NCBI GenBank assembly: GCA_032251435.1
Contig: JAVVEH010000013.1
Span: 1-64,000 of the forward strand
DNA length: 64,000 nucleotides
Reading direction: 5' to 3'
Origin: JAVVEH01 sp032251435
Lineage (GTDB): Bacteria > Verrucomicrobiota > Lentisphaeria > Oligosphaerales > MVZH01
The notes below the pieces were generated by a model that was not told where the DNA came from, did no database searches, and saw nothing but the letters and a program-made list of their open reading frames with translations. Positions 16,898 to 26,020 of the stretch are shown here, piece by piece (position 1 is the stretch's first letter; each line of letters begins with the position of its first letter). The position numbers and the translations under genes were made by a program.

Positions 16898-18000
16898 TTT
16901 TCGGATGTCCCGCCGATGTGAAAATCATGCCATTGGGTGACAATACCGAGGAAATGATCAACCGTCGGGCACGTCACACGCCAGGGGCGGGCGTTAAAAT
17001 GAGGCGGGGGCAAAAGGGCTGTGGCGCTCAGCGCGCGCAGCCGTTGTTCCGGGAGATTTCCCCCCGCCTCCACGTACCGCCGAAACCCCGCCAAAGCGGC
17101 CGCCGGTTTTTTTTCGTCCGCCATGCGGATGACCGCCAGCACATGCCCGGCCAAAGACTGTGGCGGCCGCTGCGGAAACATCGCCAGTACAGCGTTAAAC
17201 GCTTCCGGAGTCAGATGACGCTGATTGCCCAGCAGACAAATTTCCAGGCTTTTCAACGCCAGGTCGGACAATGGGGCGTTTCCTTTCAACAGATCCAGCA
17301 CCGGGCGCGGATCCCCGTCACGCAACGTGGTATGCGCTTTGGCGGCGACGGTGTCTGAGGAGAACGCCAGCAGGCGCGCGAAGGCCACGTCGGCATCCAC
17401 CGCCCGCTTGTCCAAGGCCTGGTCACAGGCGTCTAAAAGGCGGTTCAAGGCGGTCTGCCGCTCTTTTTGCCGCAATTGAGCCAGCGCGGTCTCCTGGGTG
17501 CCGATCCATTGCCTGAACGCGGGAACAGGCCGGAAGGTGTCGGCGCGCCGCCGCATGGATTCAAGCGCTTCGGTCATTGTTTCAGCGTTCGTATACGGCA
17601 TCCCGGTCAGGTAATCACGAAGAGCTTCCAGACCGGTTATTTTTTCGTTGATTTCCCGAAAGGCCGGGTTGGTTGTGTCAGACGCGCGGTTAAAAAAAAT
17701 ACGCGCCTGTTTGACATCGGCCCGCCCAAGACAGTCATTCAACTGCTGAATCACCACCCGCGTCTGTTCCTGTTCCCGGAGCCTGGTGACAAATTCATCC
17801 ACATCGGTCATGGGCTCCAAGCGGTCTAACGCTTTGATGATTTCAGCGGACTCATTGGTGTCCAGGGCGTTGGCCAGATCAACCAGTATTTCTCCGCGGA
17901 GAGAATCATACGGCGGGGCCTTTTTCCCGCACCCGGACAGCACCGCTAAACAAGCGGCGAAGAGGGCGTGTGAAAAGAAAAAACGGAAATTGCGATGCAT
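16894..18000 (-). CDS. Lipoprotein, helical, unknown function
   Basis: About 368 residues from the ATG at 18000, which gives a good lipoprotein signal (LAVLSGCGKKAPPYDS). An upstream extension to 18093 has no signal character. The mature part is mostly amphipathic helix with TPR-like spacing and no recognisable catalytic motif. It leads a coupled operon with a methyltransferase and a Sel1-repeat protein. The opposite-strand RNase PH gene starts 140 bases away, so the spacer holds divergent promoters. Function unknown. Confidence 0.65.
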   Translation of the reverse strand: MHRNFRFFFSHALFAACLAVLSGCGKKAPPYDSLRGEILVDLANALDTNESAEIIKALDRLEPMTDVDEFVTRLREQEQTRVVIQQLNDCLGRADVKQARIFFNRASDTTNPAFREINEKITGLEALRDYLTGMPYTNAETMTEALESMRRRADTFRPVPAFRQWIGTQETALAQLRQKERQTALNRLLDACDQALDKRAVDADVAFARLLAFSSDTVAAKAHTTLRDGDPRPVLDLLKGNAPLSDLALKSLEICLLGNQRHLTPEAFNAVLAMFPQRPPQSLAGHVLAVIRMADEKKPAAALAGFRRYVEAGGNLPEQRLRALSATALLPPPHFNARPWRVTCPTVDHFLGIVTQWHDFHIGGTSEK

Positions 18001-18140
18001 AACGAAAAGGTTCACATATATTACGCGACGAAGAAACATGCCGGTTTTTAACCAGACGCTTTTTCCCGGCGTTTGCCCGCTTGATTGTGACAAGTCGGCC
18101 TCTTGGTTTTCGAGTCGTCAATATAGCCCATGGAGCGCTG

Positions 18141-18881
18141 ATGCCCAACTACGTGAGAAACGACAATCGTCAAGTAAATGAGTTGCGCCCGGTGGCGATC
18201 CATTTGGGTTACCAAAAACACCCGGCGGGGTCGGTGCTGATCGAATGTGGAAACACCCGTGTCCTTTGCGCGGTGTCCATCCAAGATGGCGTGCCGCGCT
18301 GGATGCGGGAACAAAACACGCCGGGCGGCTGGTTGACCTGCGAATATCAAATGTTGCCAAGCGCCACCGGCCAGCGCGGTCAGCGGGAAGCCGTACGGGG
18401 GAAGCAGAGCGGCCGCACTCAGGAAATTCAGCGGTTGATCGGGCGCAGTCTCCGTTCGATGGTGGATTTGGAAAAGATCGGCGCCAGAACGCTACAGGTT
18501 GATTGCGACGTGATCGACGCGGATGGCGGAACCCGGTGCGCGTCGATAACGGGCGCGTGTGTCGCGTTGGAACTGGCGGTGAACAGTCTTTTGCGGGAAC
18601 AAAAAATCACCGAGTCCCCGATACGGGGCCGGGTCGCGGCGGTGAGTGTTGGGCTGGTCGATGGAACGCCGATCGCTGATTTGTGCTACAGGGAGGATGC
18701 CCGGGCGGATGTGGATATGAACGTGGTGATGACCGAAACCGGTGAATTTATCGAAGTTCAAGGAACCGCGGAGGGGCAGACGTTTTCCCGCGAGTTGATG
18801 GACGCGATGCTCGATCTGGCTGTTGAGGGAATCCGAAAATTATGCTTGGCTCAAAAACAAGCGCTGGCTGGCGCTGAATAA
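18141..18881 (+). CDS. rph: Ribonuclease PH
   Basis: 246 residues. Phosphate-dependent 3'-5' exoribonuclease that trims tRNA 3' ends. Recognisable features are the N-terminal RxDxRxxxELRPV motif (seen as RNDNRQVNELRPV), the SVLIECGNTRVLCAV strand, the basic QRGQREAVRGKQSGRTQEIQRLIGR-type phosphate/RNA-binding helix (about residues 75-100), and DCDVIDADGGTRCASITGA. The ATG at 18141 follows TGGAG and gives the standard length; the frame is open from 18081. Cytoplasmic hexamer in known relatives. Confidence 0.95.
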   Translation: MPNYVRNDNRQVNELRPVAIHLGYQKHPAGSVLIECGNTRVLCAVSIQDGVPRWMREQNTPGGWLTCEYQMLPSATGQRGQREAVRGKQSGRTQEIQRLIGRSLRSMVDLEKIGARTLQVDCDVIDADGGTRCASITGACVALELAVNSLLREQKITESPIRGRVAAVSVGLVDGTPIADLCYREDARADVDMNVVMTETGEFIEVQGTAEGQTFSRELMDAMLDLAVEGIRKLCLAQKQALAGAE

Positions 18882-18897
18882 GATCAGGAGTGCCTCT

Positions 18898-19668
18898 ATG
18901 AAAACGCGTTATCTGCTCGCGGTCGTCATGGTTTCATTGACCGGATTCGGTCAGGGGTTGAAGTTGACGAACGGAAAATTCTCTGAAAGTCTGAGTGAGT
19001 CCGTCCGCTGCGGGGTCATCAGCCGCATCGAGGTCAGCAATGTGCCGGTTTCCATGTTGGATCTTGACACGTTGCTGGAAGCCGCTAAATTCAAAGCGGA
19101 TGAACCCTATCAGCAGGCGTTGACCAGCCGGGCGCCCGCCTCGGGAAAGATTTTTATCATCCTCACGTTTGAGGTGAAAGATGGGTTCTCAATCGGCCGG
19201 TATGATTATGTGTTAGGTGTTGGAAATCAAACAGCGCCCATCGAGGCCCTGACGGTCCGCGGCGCCCCGTTTGATCCCCGGGTTTGGGAACTGAGGGCTG
19301 AAAACGGGATGAAAGTTGTTGAGGCGTTATTTGAGATTCCATTGCCGAGCGAACCGATGACGGGTTATTTGCGTCCCCAGTTAAACACCACAATCAGTGA
19401 AGACGGTGTGGCATTGCCGATTGGCCGGGAAGTCGACACGCCTCCCGCTGAACCTGTTTCAACAGGCCCGGAGGCCGATGCCGCTCCCGCGGCGGCCGCG
19501 GAAGAGGCTGAGCCGATGAAAAAGCCTGAAGAGAAAGCCGTGGCGGAAAAAGCGCCGGAAAAGAAAGCGCCGGAAAAGAAAGCGCCGGAAAAGAAGAAAC
19601 CCGGAAAGAAGCCGGCGAAAAAAACAAACGGCAAAACCACTGTGAATGAGCTGGATGACCTGTTTTAG
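18898..19668 (+). CDS. Exported protein with Lys/Ala/Pro-rich C-terminus
   Basis: 256 residues, start at an ATG following ATCAGGAG. A signal peptide (residues 1-19) precedes a beta-rich domain (about 25-165) with no family I recognise. The final 90 residues are low complexity, Pro/Ala/Glu then Lys-rich, with a tandem APEKK repeat, and end in an acidic NELDDLF. The tail resembles cell-wall or nucleic-acid binding tails but could be a linker. It sits 16 bases after rph and just before an LpxL-like acyltransferase gene, so all three may be co-transcribed. Confidence 0.7.
   Translation: MKTRYLLAVVMVSLTGFGQGLKLTNGKFSESLSESVRCGVISRIEVSNVPVSMLDLDTLLEAAKFKADEPYQQALTSRAPASGKIFIILTFEVKDGFSIGRYDYVLGVGNQTAPIEALTVRGAPFDPRVWELRAENGMKVVEALFEIPLPSEPMTGYLRPQLNTTISEDGVALPIGREVDTPPAEPVSTGPEADAAPAAAAEEAEPMKKPEEKAVAEKAPEKKAPEKKAPEKKKPGKKPAKKTNGKTTVNELDDLF
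19552..19596 (+). repeat. Three tandem 15-bp units coding for APEKK
   Basis: GCGCCGGAAAAGAAA occurs at 19552, 19567 and 19582 (last base changed in the third), in frame with the exported protein. Repeat number may vary by slippage. Confidence 0.85.
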
Positions 19669-19677
19669 GAGTTGTCT

Positions 19678-20577
19678 TTGATTATTCGGGCTGTTGATTT
19701 GGTGTTGTGGATTCTCAGCGCTCTGCCTGAGCCTGTGGCGCGCCTGATGGGGCGGGTGTTGGGGTTTGTGGCGTACCGCGTGGCCCGGTTCCGGGTGAAG
19801 ACGGTCCGTTCCCAATTGGCGATGGCGTTTCCTGAGCTTGACGCTTCGGCCCGCTTGAAAATCGAGAAAGATTTTTACCGCCATTTAGGTCTCACCGCAG
19901 TCGAAATTCTCCGGATCAAATATTTGACGGACGGTCAAATATCCGAGCGGGTCCGCTACCATGGGGGTGAAAATTTTCAGGAAGCCCTGAATGGTGGGAA
20001 AGGGGTGTTTATTCTGAACGCTCACATGGGCAACTGGGAAATGGCGATCGCCAATTTCGCCAGCCGGGGGTATGACACCCACGTGGTGGTCAAAGAGATT
20101 AACGGAAAAGTCGGCCAGCACTTGGCGGTTTCCATGCGGGAAAAACACGGTGTGGTTTTGATCGCGCGGCGGCATTCGATCCGTGAAATCTTCACCGTGA
20201 TCAGGAACAACGGAGGTGTCGGGTTTGTTCTGGATCAAAATATGACCGCTGACGAAGGGGTTTTCGTTGATTTCTTCGGTCAGCCCGCCTGCACCATGCC
20301 GGGATTGGCGATTATGGCCAGCCGTATGGACACCCCCGTGATTCCCATGTCCTGCCACCGCGATGAGAAGGGGATCCACCACGTCGAATTTTTCCCGCCT
20401 GTTCCTTGGGAAGAGCCGGAAGGTTTTTCCAGAGATGAGGTGATCCGTCACAACACCCAACGCTATACGAAAATACTGGAAGACATCATTCGCCGCCATC
20501 CGGAACAATGGTTGTGGATCCACAAGCGTTGGCGCACCCAGCCGCCGCCCGACAGCGACGCCGGCGGTCGCGGTTAG
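19678..20577 (+). CDS. LpxL/HtrB-like lipid A acyltransferase
   Basis: About 299 residues. Lysophospholipid acyltransferase superfamily, LpxL/LpxM branch, transferring a fatty acyl chain to a lipid A precursor at the inner membrane. An N-terminal hydrophobic helix is followed by the catalytic H(X4)E motif in NAHMGNWEMA (about residues 118-127), then VGFVLDQNM and the FFGQPACTMPG substrate-site region, and the C-terminal HPEQWLWIHKRW typical of the family. I favour the TTG at 19678, six bases after AGGAG, over the TTG at 19672, which overlaps that ribosome site. It implies a Gram-negative envelope with lipid A. Confidence 0.88.
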   Translation: MIIRAVDLVLWILSALPEPVARLMGRVLGFVAYRVARFRVKTVRSQLAMAFPELDASARLKIEKDFYRHLGLTAVEILRIKYLTDGQISERVRYHGGENFQEALNGGKGVFILNAHMGNWEMAIANFASRGYDTHVVVKEINGKVGQHLAVSMREKHGVVLIARRHSIREIFTVIRNNGGVGFVLDQNMTADEGVFVDFFGQPACTMPGLAIMASRMDTPVIPMSCHRDEKGIHHVEFFPPVPWEEPEGFSRDEVIRHNTQRYTKILEDIIRRHPEQWLWIHKRWRTQPPPDSDAGGRG

Positions 20578-22058
20578 TTTTCAGCGGCCGCCACGACAAC
20601 GGTCAGCAGCCAAGGAGGACGGGTGCGGGTGAGGACGGCGCTCCAATACCAGGCTGACACTGTCGACCAGCTATTACCCTCACTGTCAGTGACGATTTCC
20701 CGGACCATGATCTTCCGGCCATCCCGTGAGGCGGTGAACGCCGACCAGCGGCGGTCTTGGCTGTCGATGTGCGACGGCGCGGGCTGGATTCGCCAGCCAC
20801 CTCCCCGGTAGCAATCCCGCGAGGGGTGAACCAGACGGCTGGGCCGGGACACTGATTTAAAGAGGATCTGCCGGGCGCCATCGGAGAATTGAGCGATACT
20901 TCCGGGAAACGCGTCACCAAAGGGAATCCGGGTGCTGACCCGGCTCAGCGGCGACCCCTCAAATTCCTCGGGCCAGACGGCCTCTGATGTGGTTGTCGGC
21001 GCATGGGCGGGATGTGTCAGAGGCAGCAGGGCGCCGCTGAGACAAAGCGCGGTAAAGACACCGGTGATAATGGGTGCCAAACGTGTCTTTGCCAGTCCGG
21101 TTTTCCCGAACCACTCGCCGCGGCGCGGTCCGGTTGATGACGAACTATTCGCAGCTCCGCCATCCGTCTGGGCGCCCCTCACGTTGGTGTCACCCCCCGG
21201 TCCGCGCCCGGTGTCCTCAGGCGGGAAAAGATGGGCCAGCCCCCAGACCGCGAGGGCGATCGCTCCGAAAGCGACCAGTCCAATGGCGTTATGCATCCAG
21301 GTCTGACGAAACGGCAGCATCCCGGCCTCAAGATAAAACAAGGCGGCGGCCCGGAAGATGTTTCCCACCAGGATGACCCCTAAGGCGGCGGCGGAGAACA
21401 ACGCGGTTTGCGACCCCCGCAGATGTCGACTGTAGGCGAGAAGGCAGACAAGCAGGGCTCCCGTCCACAGTGACTTGATACCACTGCACGGGCCATCGAC
21501 ATCCACAAACCACACGCCCCACTGTAACGCGGCGCCGGCGGCATGGACACCGGTCCCGCTCATGCGGAGTACGGCGGCGGCGCCATGCGCGACGGCGGCC
21601 CGCGACGGATATCCCGCGTAAAACTGGAGGCTGGAAATGACCGGCAGGGAAAGAATGAGTAATCCCCACAAGGCCAGGTCAAATCGACGGTTCTTTAGTA
21701 TCCGGCTGATTGGGATCGACAGCGCGGTCATCCCCAGAATGGCCCGGACCAACGGCGGCGCGAAATGGTGGCACAGGCAATAAACGGCCAAAATAAAAGC
21801 CAGCGCCACGGTGTCGCCCGTCTTTGTCATAGACGGTTTCGACTCCATGGCCCGGCGTGGCGGTTGGATTGATTGCCGGGCAAGCATGGTCAGCACGAAC
21901 AGCAGGGGGACAATTCCCCACGGCTCATCGGCGCCGTCAAACAGTCGGCGGACATACCACAGCCACACGGGCCACAAGCAGACACCAACCGCCAGGCCAG
22001 GCCGGGATAGTCCCCTGGCCCACATTGTCCCGACGCGTGTTGGTCGCATTGGCGGCAC
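20574..22058 (-). CDS. Exosortase fused to an EpsI-like (DUF3485) domain
   Basis: 494 residues. The first 270 form a multi-pass membrane protein with the exosortase catalytic set: Cys in VDGPCSGIKSLW, Arg in GNIFRAAALFY, and His in MHNAIGLVAF. The part after a proline/glycine/serine-rich linker (about 275-315) has another membrane helix and an EpsI-like extracytoplasmic domain (SRLVHPSRDCYRGGGW, WYWSA). It should cleave and transfer proteins bearing a PEP-CTERM tail at the cytoplasmic membrane. The neighbour 36 bases upstream on the same strand carries such a tail, so this is probably a one-enzyme, one-substrate pair. Confidence 0.85.
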   Translation of the reverse strand: MPPMRPTRVGTMWARGLSRPGLAVGVCLWPVWLWYVRRLFDGADEPWGIVPLLFVLTMLARQSIQPPRRAMESKPSMTKTGDTVALAFILAVYCLCHHFAPPLVRAILGMTALSIPISRILKNRRFDLALWGLLILSLPVISSLQFYAGYPSRAAVAHGAAAVLRMSGTGVHAAGAALQWGVWFVDVDGPCSGIKSLWTGALLVCLLAYSRHLRGSQTALFSAAALGVILVGNIFRAAALFYLEAGMLPFRQTWMHNAIGLVAFGAIALAVWGLAHLFPPEDTGRGPGGDTNVRGAQTDGGAANSSSSTGPRRGEWFGKTGLAKTRLAPIITGVFTALCLSGALLPLTHPAHAPTTTSEAVWPEEFEGSPLSRVSTRIPFGDAFPGSIAQFSDGARQILFKSVSRPSRLVHPSRDCYRGGGWRIQPAPSHIDSQDRRWSAFTASRDGRKIMVREIVTDSEGNSWSTVSAWYWSAVLTRTRPPWLLTVVVAAAEN

Positions 22059-22093
22059 GGCTGTTCCCCTGATATCGTCCCGTGAGGGGGCGT

Positions 22094-24763
22094 TTAGGCG
22101 GCCGGCGCCCGCCGATAGTTTTTAAGGGCGGCTCCGGCCAGGATGACAGCCACGATAATCAACATGGCCCAGGTTTCAGGTTCGGGAATGGTCGGGACAG
22201 TGTCCTCGCCGACCGGTTCGAGACCCGCTTGCTTGTATTGCCGGGCGTTCTCCAGAACAACCGCGCCGGAAACGGGTGTGACCAGCTGGTAGCTGGCGGC
22301 GATCTCGGTAGCCCGCCCGCGCGCGTCCTTGTCGCGGGAATCCAGTAAGCGGGCGATCTCGTCACGGGCGAAAAGCCTCGCCAAATGATCCGATGTCTGT
22401 TTGCCACCGGTTTCCGGGGGGGGGTCGTATTGAGATTCCCGTCGCCATGTCACCTGTTCGCGGACTCCGCAGATTTTCTCGACCAGGCGGGTCACGCCAC
22501 CGGGCGCGGTGATGTCATCGCGCGGTGAACGCAGGGCGCCAATCTGGTGAAGGGCGGTCGCCACCAGGTTGCCGCCGCTGATCAACCGGCCGTCAATGAC
22601 AGGGGTGGTTCCCTCCCGCCGGTCGTAATACTGGGCGATATTTTCACTGGGCGCCAGTTCGACTGGCTGGGGTCCATGCAACCAGAGAATCGGGCTGTTT
22701 CCCTGGCGGGCCGCGAGATCCAGAGCCATCAGCAACGCTGGCACGCCGTCCATACCGCCGATATAGGTGATCCCGTCTAAAGCGTTTCTGATTTCGGCGG
22801 GAGAAGATGTCCGGTCCGCCAGCAGAACCGGCGTGTCCGCCGCCAGAATAAGCGAGACCGGGCAACCGGGGCTGGCCGCGCCCAGTTCTTCGGCCAACCG
22901 TTCCGCCTGGGCGCGCATGGGCCGTGAACCGTCGATGACAACGACCAAACCAGCGGGTTTTTCACGGATGGTTTCGGTTCTTTTCTGGATAATCCAGCGG
23001 GGTGGGGCGGCCCGTTCATCCAAAGTCCAGCCGAAAGAAATATCGGCTGTCCGCTCAGCGTTCAGAACCAATCCGGCCCTCATCACATGATCGGCGATCC
23101 GGCCTCTCAGCGCGTGCAGTCCGGTGGCGGCCTCCCGCGTGACCGAAGCGCCCTCGCCACCGGCAAGTCGATTCGGGCTCTCAGCCCACACAGCGTGGGT
23201 AAAGCCAGCCGGAATGGTGAAGTTGCGCTCGATAATCCAGGGAAATGCCACACTGGCCTCGGTGGATGAAAGCGGATTGACCGGAGCGGTCACCCCGAAA
23301 CGAATTTTCATGATTCCGCCGTCTGGCGGAACCGGGAAGCATTGAACCAGGACTTGGTCCGGCCCGCTGGTCGTCACCAGCACCGGGTCCCGGCGGCGGC
23401 TGACCACGTTTTTGTAGGCGGTTTTCACCTCCGAACGACCGGCGAACGCGGCTTCCCGGGGCTCGCCGTCAACCCACAGTGTCAGGCGTGACACGACCCC
23501 GCCGCCGGGCAGCCGCACCTGCATGCGGGCCTCCTGCTGGGAATAGCCGTCATTCTTAAACTCAAGAGTCCATTCGGTGTAGGCCACGCCGCCATCGGCG
23601 TCGATTGAGGCGTCGAGCCGTGAGCTGGCCAGGCTCAAGGATGACAGGCGTCCGTCCACCGCGTCCCCCGCGACACCGGGATCCCAGTCAAACGCCGTCC
23701 GTCCGCGGGCCCCGCGTAACGCCGGGGGCGGCTGGGCATTAAAAGGTTCGCCGAATGTCCGGTAATAGATGCGTCTCGCTTCCCGGGGGGACGGCGCGTT
23801 GCCACTGGCGCAGTAGAGCATCCCCATGACATCGCTGAAGATTCCCGGCCGTTGGTAGCAGAGCCGCAGCATGTGGTCCTTGCTGCCGCCCCGGCGCAGG
23901 ACACCGATGCCGCGCTCGACGGTCGCGGAATTTTCAGAGGTGGCCATGATCAGGCCAGTGTAGGTGGCAACCTTGGGGACATCCAATGCCATCAGCAGGA
24001 CAAATGCCGCCAGAAGACCGGGCCAAGTGCGGGCGGGCGAGGCGCCGCCGGCCAGCGATCGCCGCGTTCGAATTTTGCTCCGGAGGGTGAAATAGACCAA
24101 AAAGGCCAACAATGGACTTAGCGGAAGAATGCCAATACCAAAGACAATGCCGATAATGGCGAAAGGGACAAACGGAAGGAACTGTAGAGCGTAATAGAGA
24201 CTGATGCCCGCCGCGACCCCGGCAAGGCTCCCCCAGATTCCCCAACGCTTTTCCCGCTTGCCCAGCAGGGAGATTAGAATCAGGGTGTGGATGATTGGCA
24301 CAAGGGCGACCACCACCGCGTGCCAGGCGGTGGGCAGTGGATCAAAGAGGGTCGCCGCGCACATGCGTGTCAGCAATTCCAATCCCAAGGTTAGTGACGG
24401 CAGGAGAATGCCGAACAGTGAAATCCAAAGAATCGAGAGAATCCCGGGAACACGGGATCCAGGCGATGTTTTCGCGCGCTGATTGACGCGGATGGTCAAG
24501 AGGCGATCCGTATCCGGTTCAGCGCCCGGCGCTGTTCCGCCCGGTGCCGCCGCCGCGGGATCCCCCAGACTCTGCCCGGCGATATTCACGACATCGGTTT
24601 CGGTGACCACTGTCCGCCCGTTTTCCTTAACCACCATCTCAATATGCGCCTTCAGATCCGAAGCCACTTCTTCGGGATCAGCTCCCTCGGCTTTGATGCC
24701 CTGACGGTGGGTGTCGATGTATGCTTCGAATCGGGCCAAGCCGCCTGGTGTCCAGTCCATCAT
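22094..24763 (-). CDS. Polytopic HAAS-VIT-vWA protein with PEP-CTERM sorting tail
   Basis: 889 residues. Residues about 5-70 resemble the HAAS/DUF1700 domain that accompanies PadR regulators. About 100-290 contain six or so membrane helices. About 375-500 is a VIT (vault/inter-alpha-trypsin) beta domain (YTEWTLEFKNDGYSQQEARM, then VQCFPVP). About 605-760 is a vWA-like fold whose metal site is degenerate (DGSRPM). The C-terminus has PEPETW, a membrane helix and KNYRR, a standard PEP-CTERM signal. VIT proteins sorted by dedicated exosortases are known in other phyla; a HAAS head and many membrane helices on such a protein is unusual. Its start overlaps the PadR stop (ATGA). Confidence 0.82.
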   Translation of the reverse strand: MMDWTPGGLARFEAYIDTHRQGIKAEGADPEEVASDLKAHIEMVVKENGRTVVTETDVVNIAGQSLGDPAAAAPGGTAPGAEPDTDRLLTIRVNQRAKTSPGSRVPGILSILWISLFGILLPSLTLGLELLTRMCAATLFDPLPTAWHAVVVALVPIIHTLILISLLGKREKRWGIWGSLAGVAAGISLYYALQFLPFVPFAIIGIVFGIGILPLSPLLAFLVYFTLRSKIRTRRSLAGGASPARTWPGLLAAFVLLMALDVPKVATYTGLIMATSENSATVERGIGVLRRGGSKDHMLRLCYQRPGIFSDVMGMLYCASGNAPSPREARRIYYRTFGEPFNAQPPPALRGARGRTAFDWDPGVAGDAVDGRLSSLSLASSRLDASIDADGGVAYTEWTLEFKNDGYSQQEARMQVRLPGGGVVSRLTLWVDGEPREAAFAGRSEVKTAYKNVVSRRRDPVLVTTSGPDQVLVQCFPVPPDGGIMKIRFGVTAPVNPLSSTEASVAFPWIIERNFTIPAGFTHAVWAESPNRLAGGEGASVTREAATGLHALRGRIADHVMRAGLVLNAERTADISFGWTLDERAAPPRWIIQKRTETIREKPAGLVVVIDGSRPMRAQAERLAEELGAASPGCPVSLILAADTPVLLADRTSSPAEIRNALDGITYIGGMDGVPALLMALDLAARQGNSPILWLHGPQPVELAPSENIAQYYDRREGTTPVIDGRLISGGNLVATALHQIGALRSPRDDITAPGGVTRLVEKICGVREQVTWRRESQYDPPPETGGKQTSDHLARLFARDEIARLLDSRDKDARGRATEIAASYQLVTPVSGAVVLENARQYKQAGLEPVGEDTVPTIPEPETWAMLIIVAVILAGAALKNYRRAPAA

Positions 24764-25125
24764 GTGTCACTCCTGTCCGTTTTCCTGATTGGTTCTTCCA
24801 TCCCCTGGCGCAGCAGGTTCCAGTAGTCGTTCATTAACGTCACCGTGGCTTTGCCAATATCCGTAAGCCGGTAATACTTGCGGGCCGGGCCCTCGCTGGA
24901 TTCCTCCAGCCGGGTATCAACAAGTCCCTGCACCCGCAAGCGTGACAGCAGTGGGTAAACAGTGCCCTCGGCGACTCCCGCGCCCGGCATCGACACCAGC
25001 AATTTGACCAAGTCGTACCCATGCCGCTCACCATGGCGAAGGATATTCAGGACGCGCAATTCCAAAACCCCCTTGCGGGCCTGGGTCGTCCAATTCTCGA
25101 AATAGGTTAAATTCGCTGTCTTCAT
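24760..25125 (-). CDS. PadR-family transcriptional regulator
   Basis: 121 residues from the ATG at 25125, preceded by GGTGAAA. A PadR winged helix: RKGVLELRVLNILRHGERHGYDLVKLL, GTVYPLLSRLRVQGLV and ARKYYRLTDIGK are close to the family pattern. It is the promoter-proximal gene of the exosortase module and overlaps the HAAS/VIT/vWA gene by four bases. PadR-HAAS pairs usually autoregulate in response to envelope signals, so this regulator probably controls the three-gene operon. Confidence 0.92.
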   Translation of the reverse strand: MKTANLTYFENWTTQARKGVLELRVLNILRHGERHGYDLVKLLVSMPGAGVAEGTVYPLLSRLRVQGLVDTRLEESSEGPARKYYRLTDIGKATVTLMNDYWNLLRQGMEEPIRKTDRSDT

Positions 25126-25294
25126 TTTTGTTTTCACCAAGTACAATGTATAACGATGTAGTGGCGTGTCAAGCCCGGCTGGCGTTTTTTTTTGTTCACC
25201 TATTGGCTGGGAAAACGTGCGGCGGGCGCGACATCACGGAGGATTATTTCCGCCGCTGCCCACAGGCCGCCGCGGGCCGCGGTCGATCCGGATG

Positions 25295-25633
25295 TCACCG
25301 TGAGGTTTTCGGAGATCGCCACAGCAGCGCGCAGACTTCCATCGCGCAGATGACTAGAATGATGATAACTCGGGGCGACGCGCCGTCAGGATGCCCGGAA
25401 AACAGTCGATGGAGAAACCAGCCGCCGACAAAAAAAAGCGACAGAGAAATAACGATGTAGGCGGGGAACCGGTTTTTGAGCGACAGAAGTGCCGCTCCGA
25501 TAATAGCGAGCGATCCCATTGAGAGTCCAAACCACATCGCTTGCGGGCTGGTTCCAGTCTGCGCATGACGCCAGATTCCGACAGCCATTGCCGAAAGGCC
25601 GTACAAAACAGTCATCGTCGGTTTTATTTTCAT
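25295..25633 (-). CDS. Small four-helix membrane protein (TMEM14-like)
   Basis: 112 residues with about four hydrophobic segments (VLYGLSAMAVGIW, MGSLAIIGAALL, VISLSLFFVGGWFL, IIILVICAMEVCALLW). Size and glycine-rich first helix recall the TMEM14/UPF0136 family, but the match is by eye only. It sits 170 bases upstream of the PadR gene on the same strand and may have its own promoter. Function unknown. Confidence 0.55.
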   Translation of the reverse strand: MKIKPTMTVLYGLSAMAVGIWRHAQTGTSPQAMWFGLSMGSLAIIGAALLSLKNRFPAYIVISLSLFFVGGWFLHRLFSGHPDGASPRVIIILVICAMEVCALLWRSPKTSR

Positions 25634-25813
25634 GCTTGTTTTCCTTTAATCGAACGTTGGTAATCCGGGGCGACGGAAGGGAAGGCCTTCACGAGCGGCT
25701 GGCTAAATGTTTCCGGGAGGGGCGCTTCCGGAGGTCTTCCTCAGCGGAACGTTACTCTATCGCGGATTCCGCGAAATTATAGCCGCGCGCGTTTGAGAAC
25801 CGGTTTGGGACTG

Positions 25814-25841
25814 TTGCGAAATGAGCGGGACTCGCTATATT
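25814..25841 (+). promoter_or_regulatory. Candidate sigma-70 promoter of thiC
   Basis: TTGCGA at 25814-25819 and TATATT at 25836-25841, 16 bases apart, about 180 bases before the thiC start. The same -10 and spacing recur before ilvC. The rest of the 387-base gap (25634-26020) holds no gene I can support; a transcribed leader of about 170 bases would contain several short inverted repeats. Confidence 0.45.
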
Positions 25842-25994
25842 CTTCCGCTCGCCACTTCCTATTAACTCACACCATCAACATCCCCGCCGGTCAGGCGGAT
25901 GGAGAAGGGTGGTTAAGCCGACCCCGGAAATGACCTGATGGAAAGACACCTGCCGCCCAAGTGGAAGGATGTTTCCGGTCCGGCCAAGAAAAAT

Positions 25995-26009
25995 CCCCGG
26001 CATCCGGGG
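25995..26009 (+). promoter_or_regulatory. Hairpin overlapping the likely thiC ribosome-binding region
   Basis: CCCCGG-CAT-CCGGGG forms a perfect six-pair stem 11 bases before the thiC ATG, and its 3' arm includes the only G-rich stretch (GGGGTGAAG). This could hide the ribosome site. I do not see the TPP riboswitch consensus (CUGAGA, ACCUGAUCUGG) in the leader. Confidence 0.4.
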
Positions 26010-26020
26010 TGAAGCGTATT

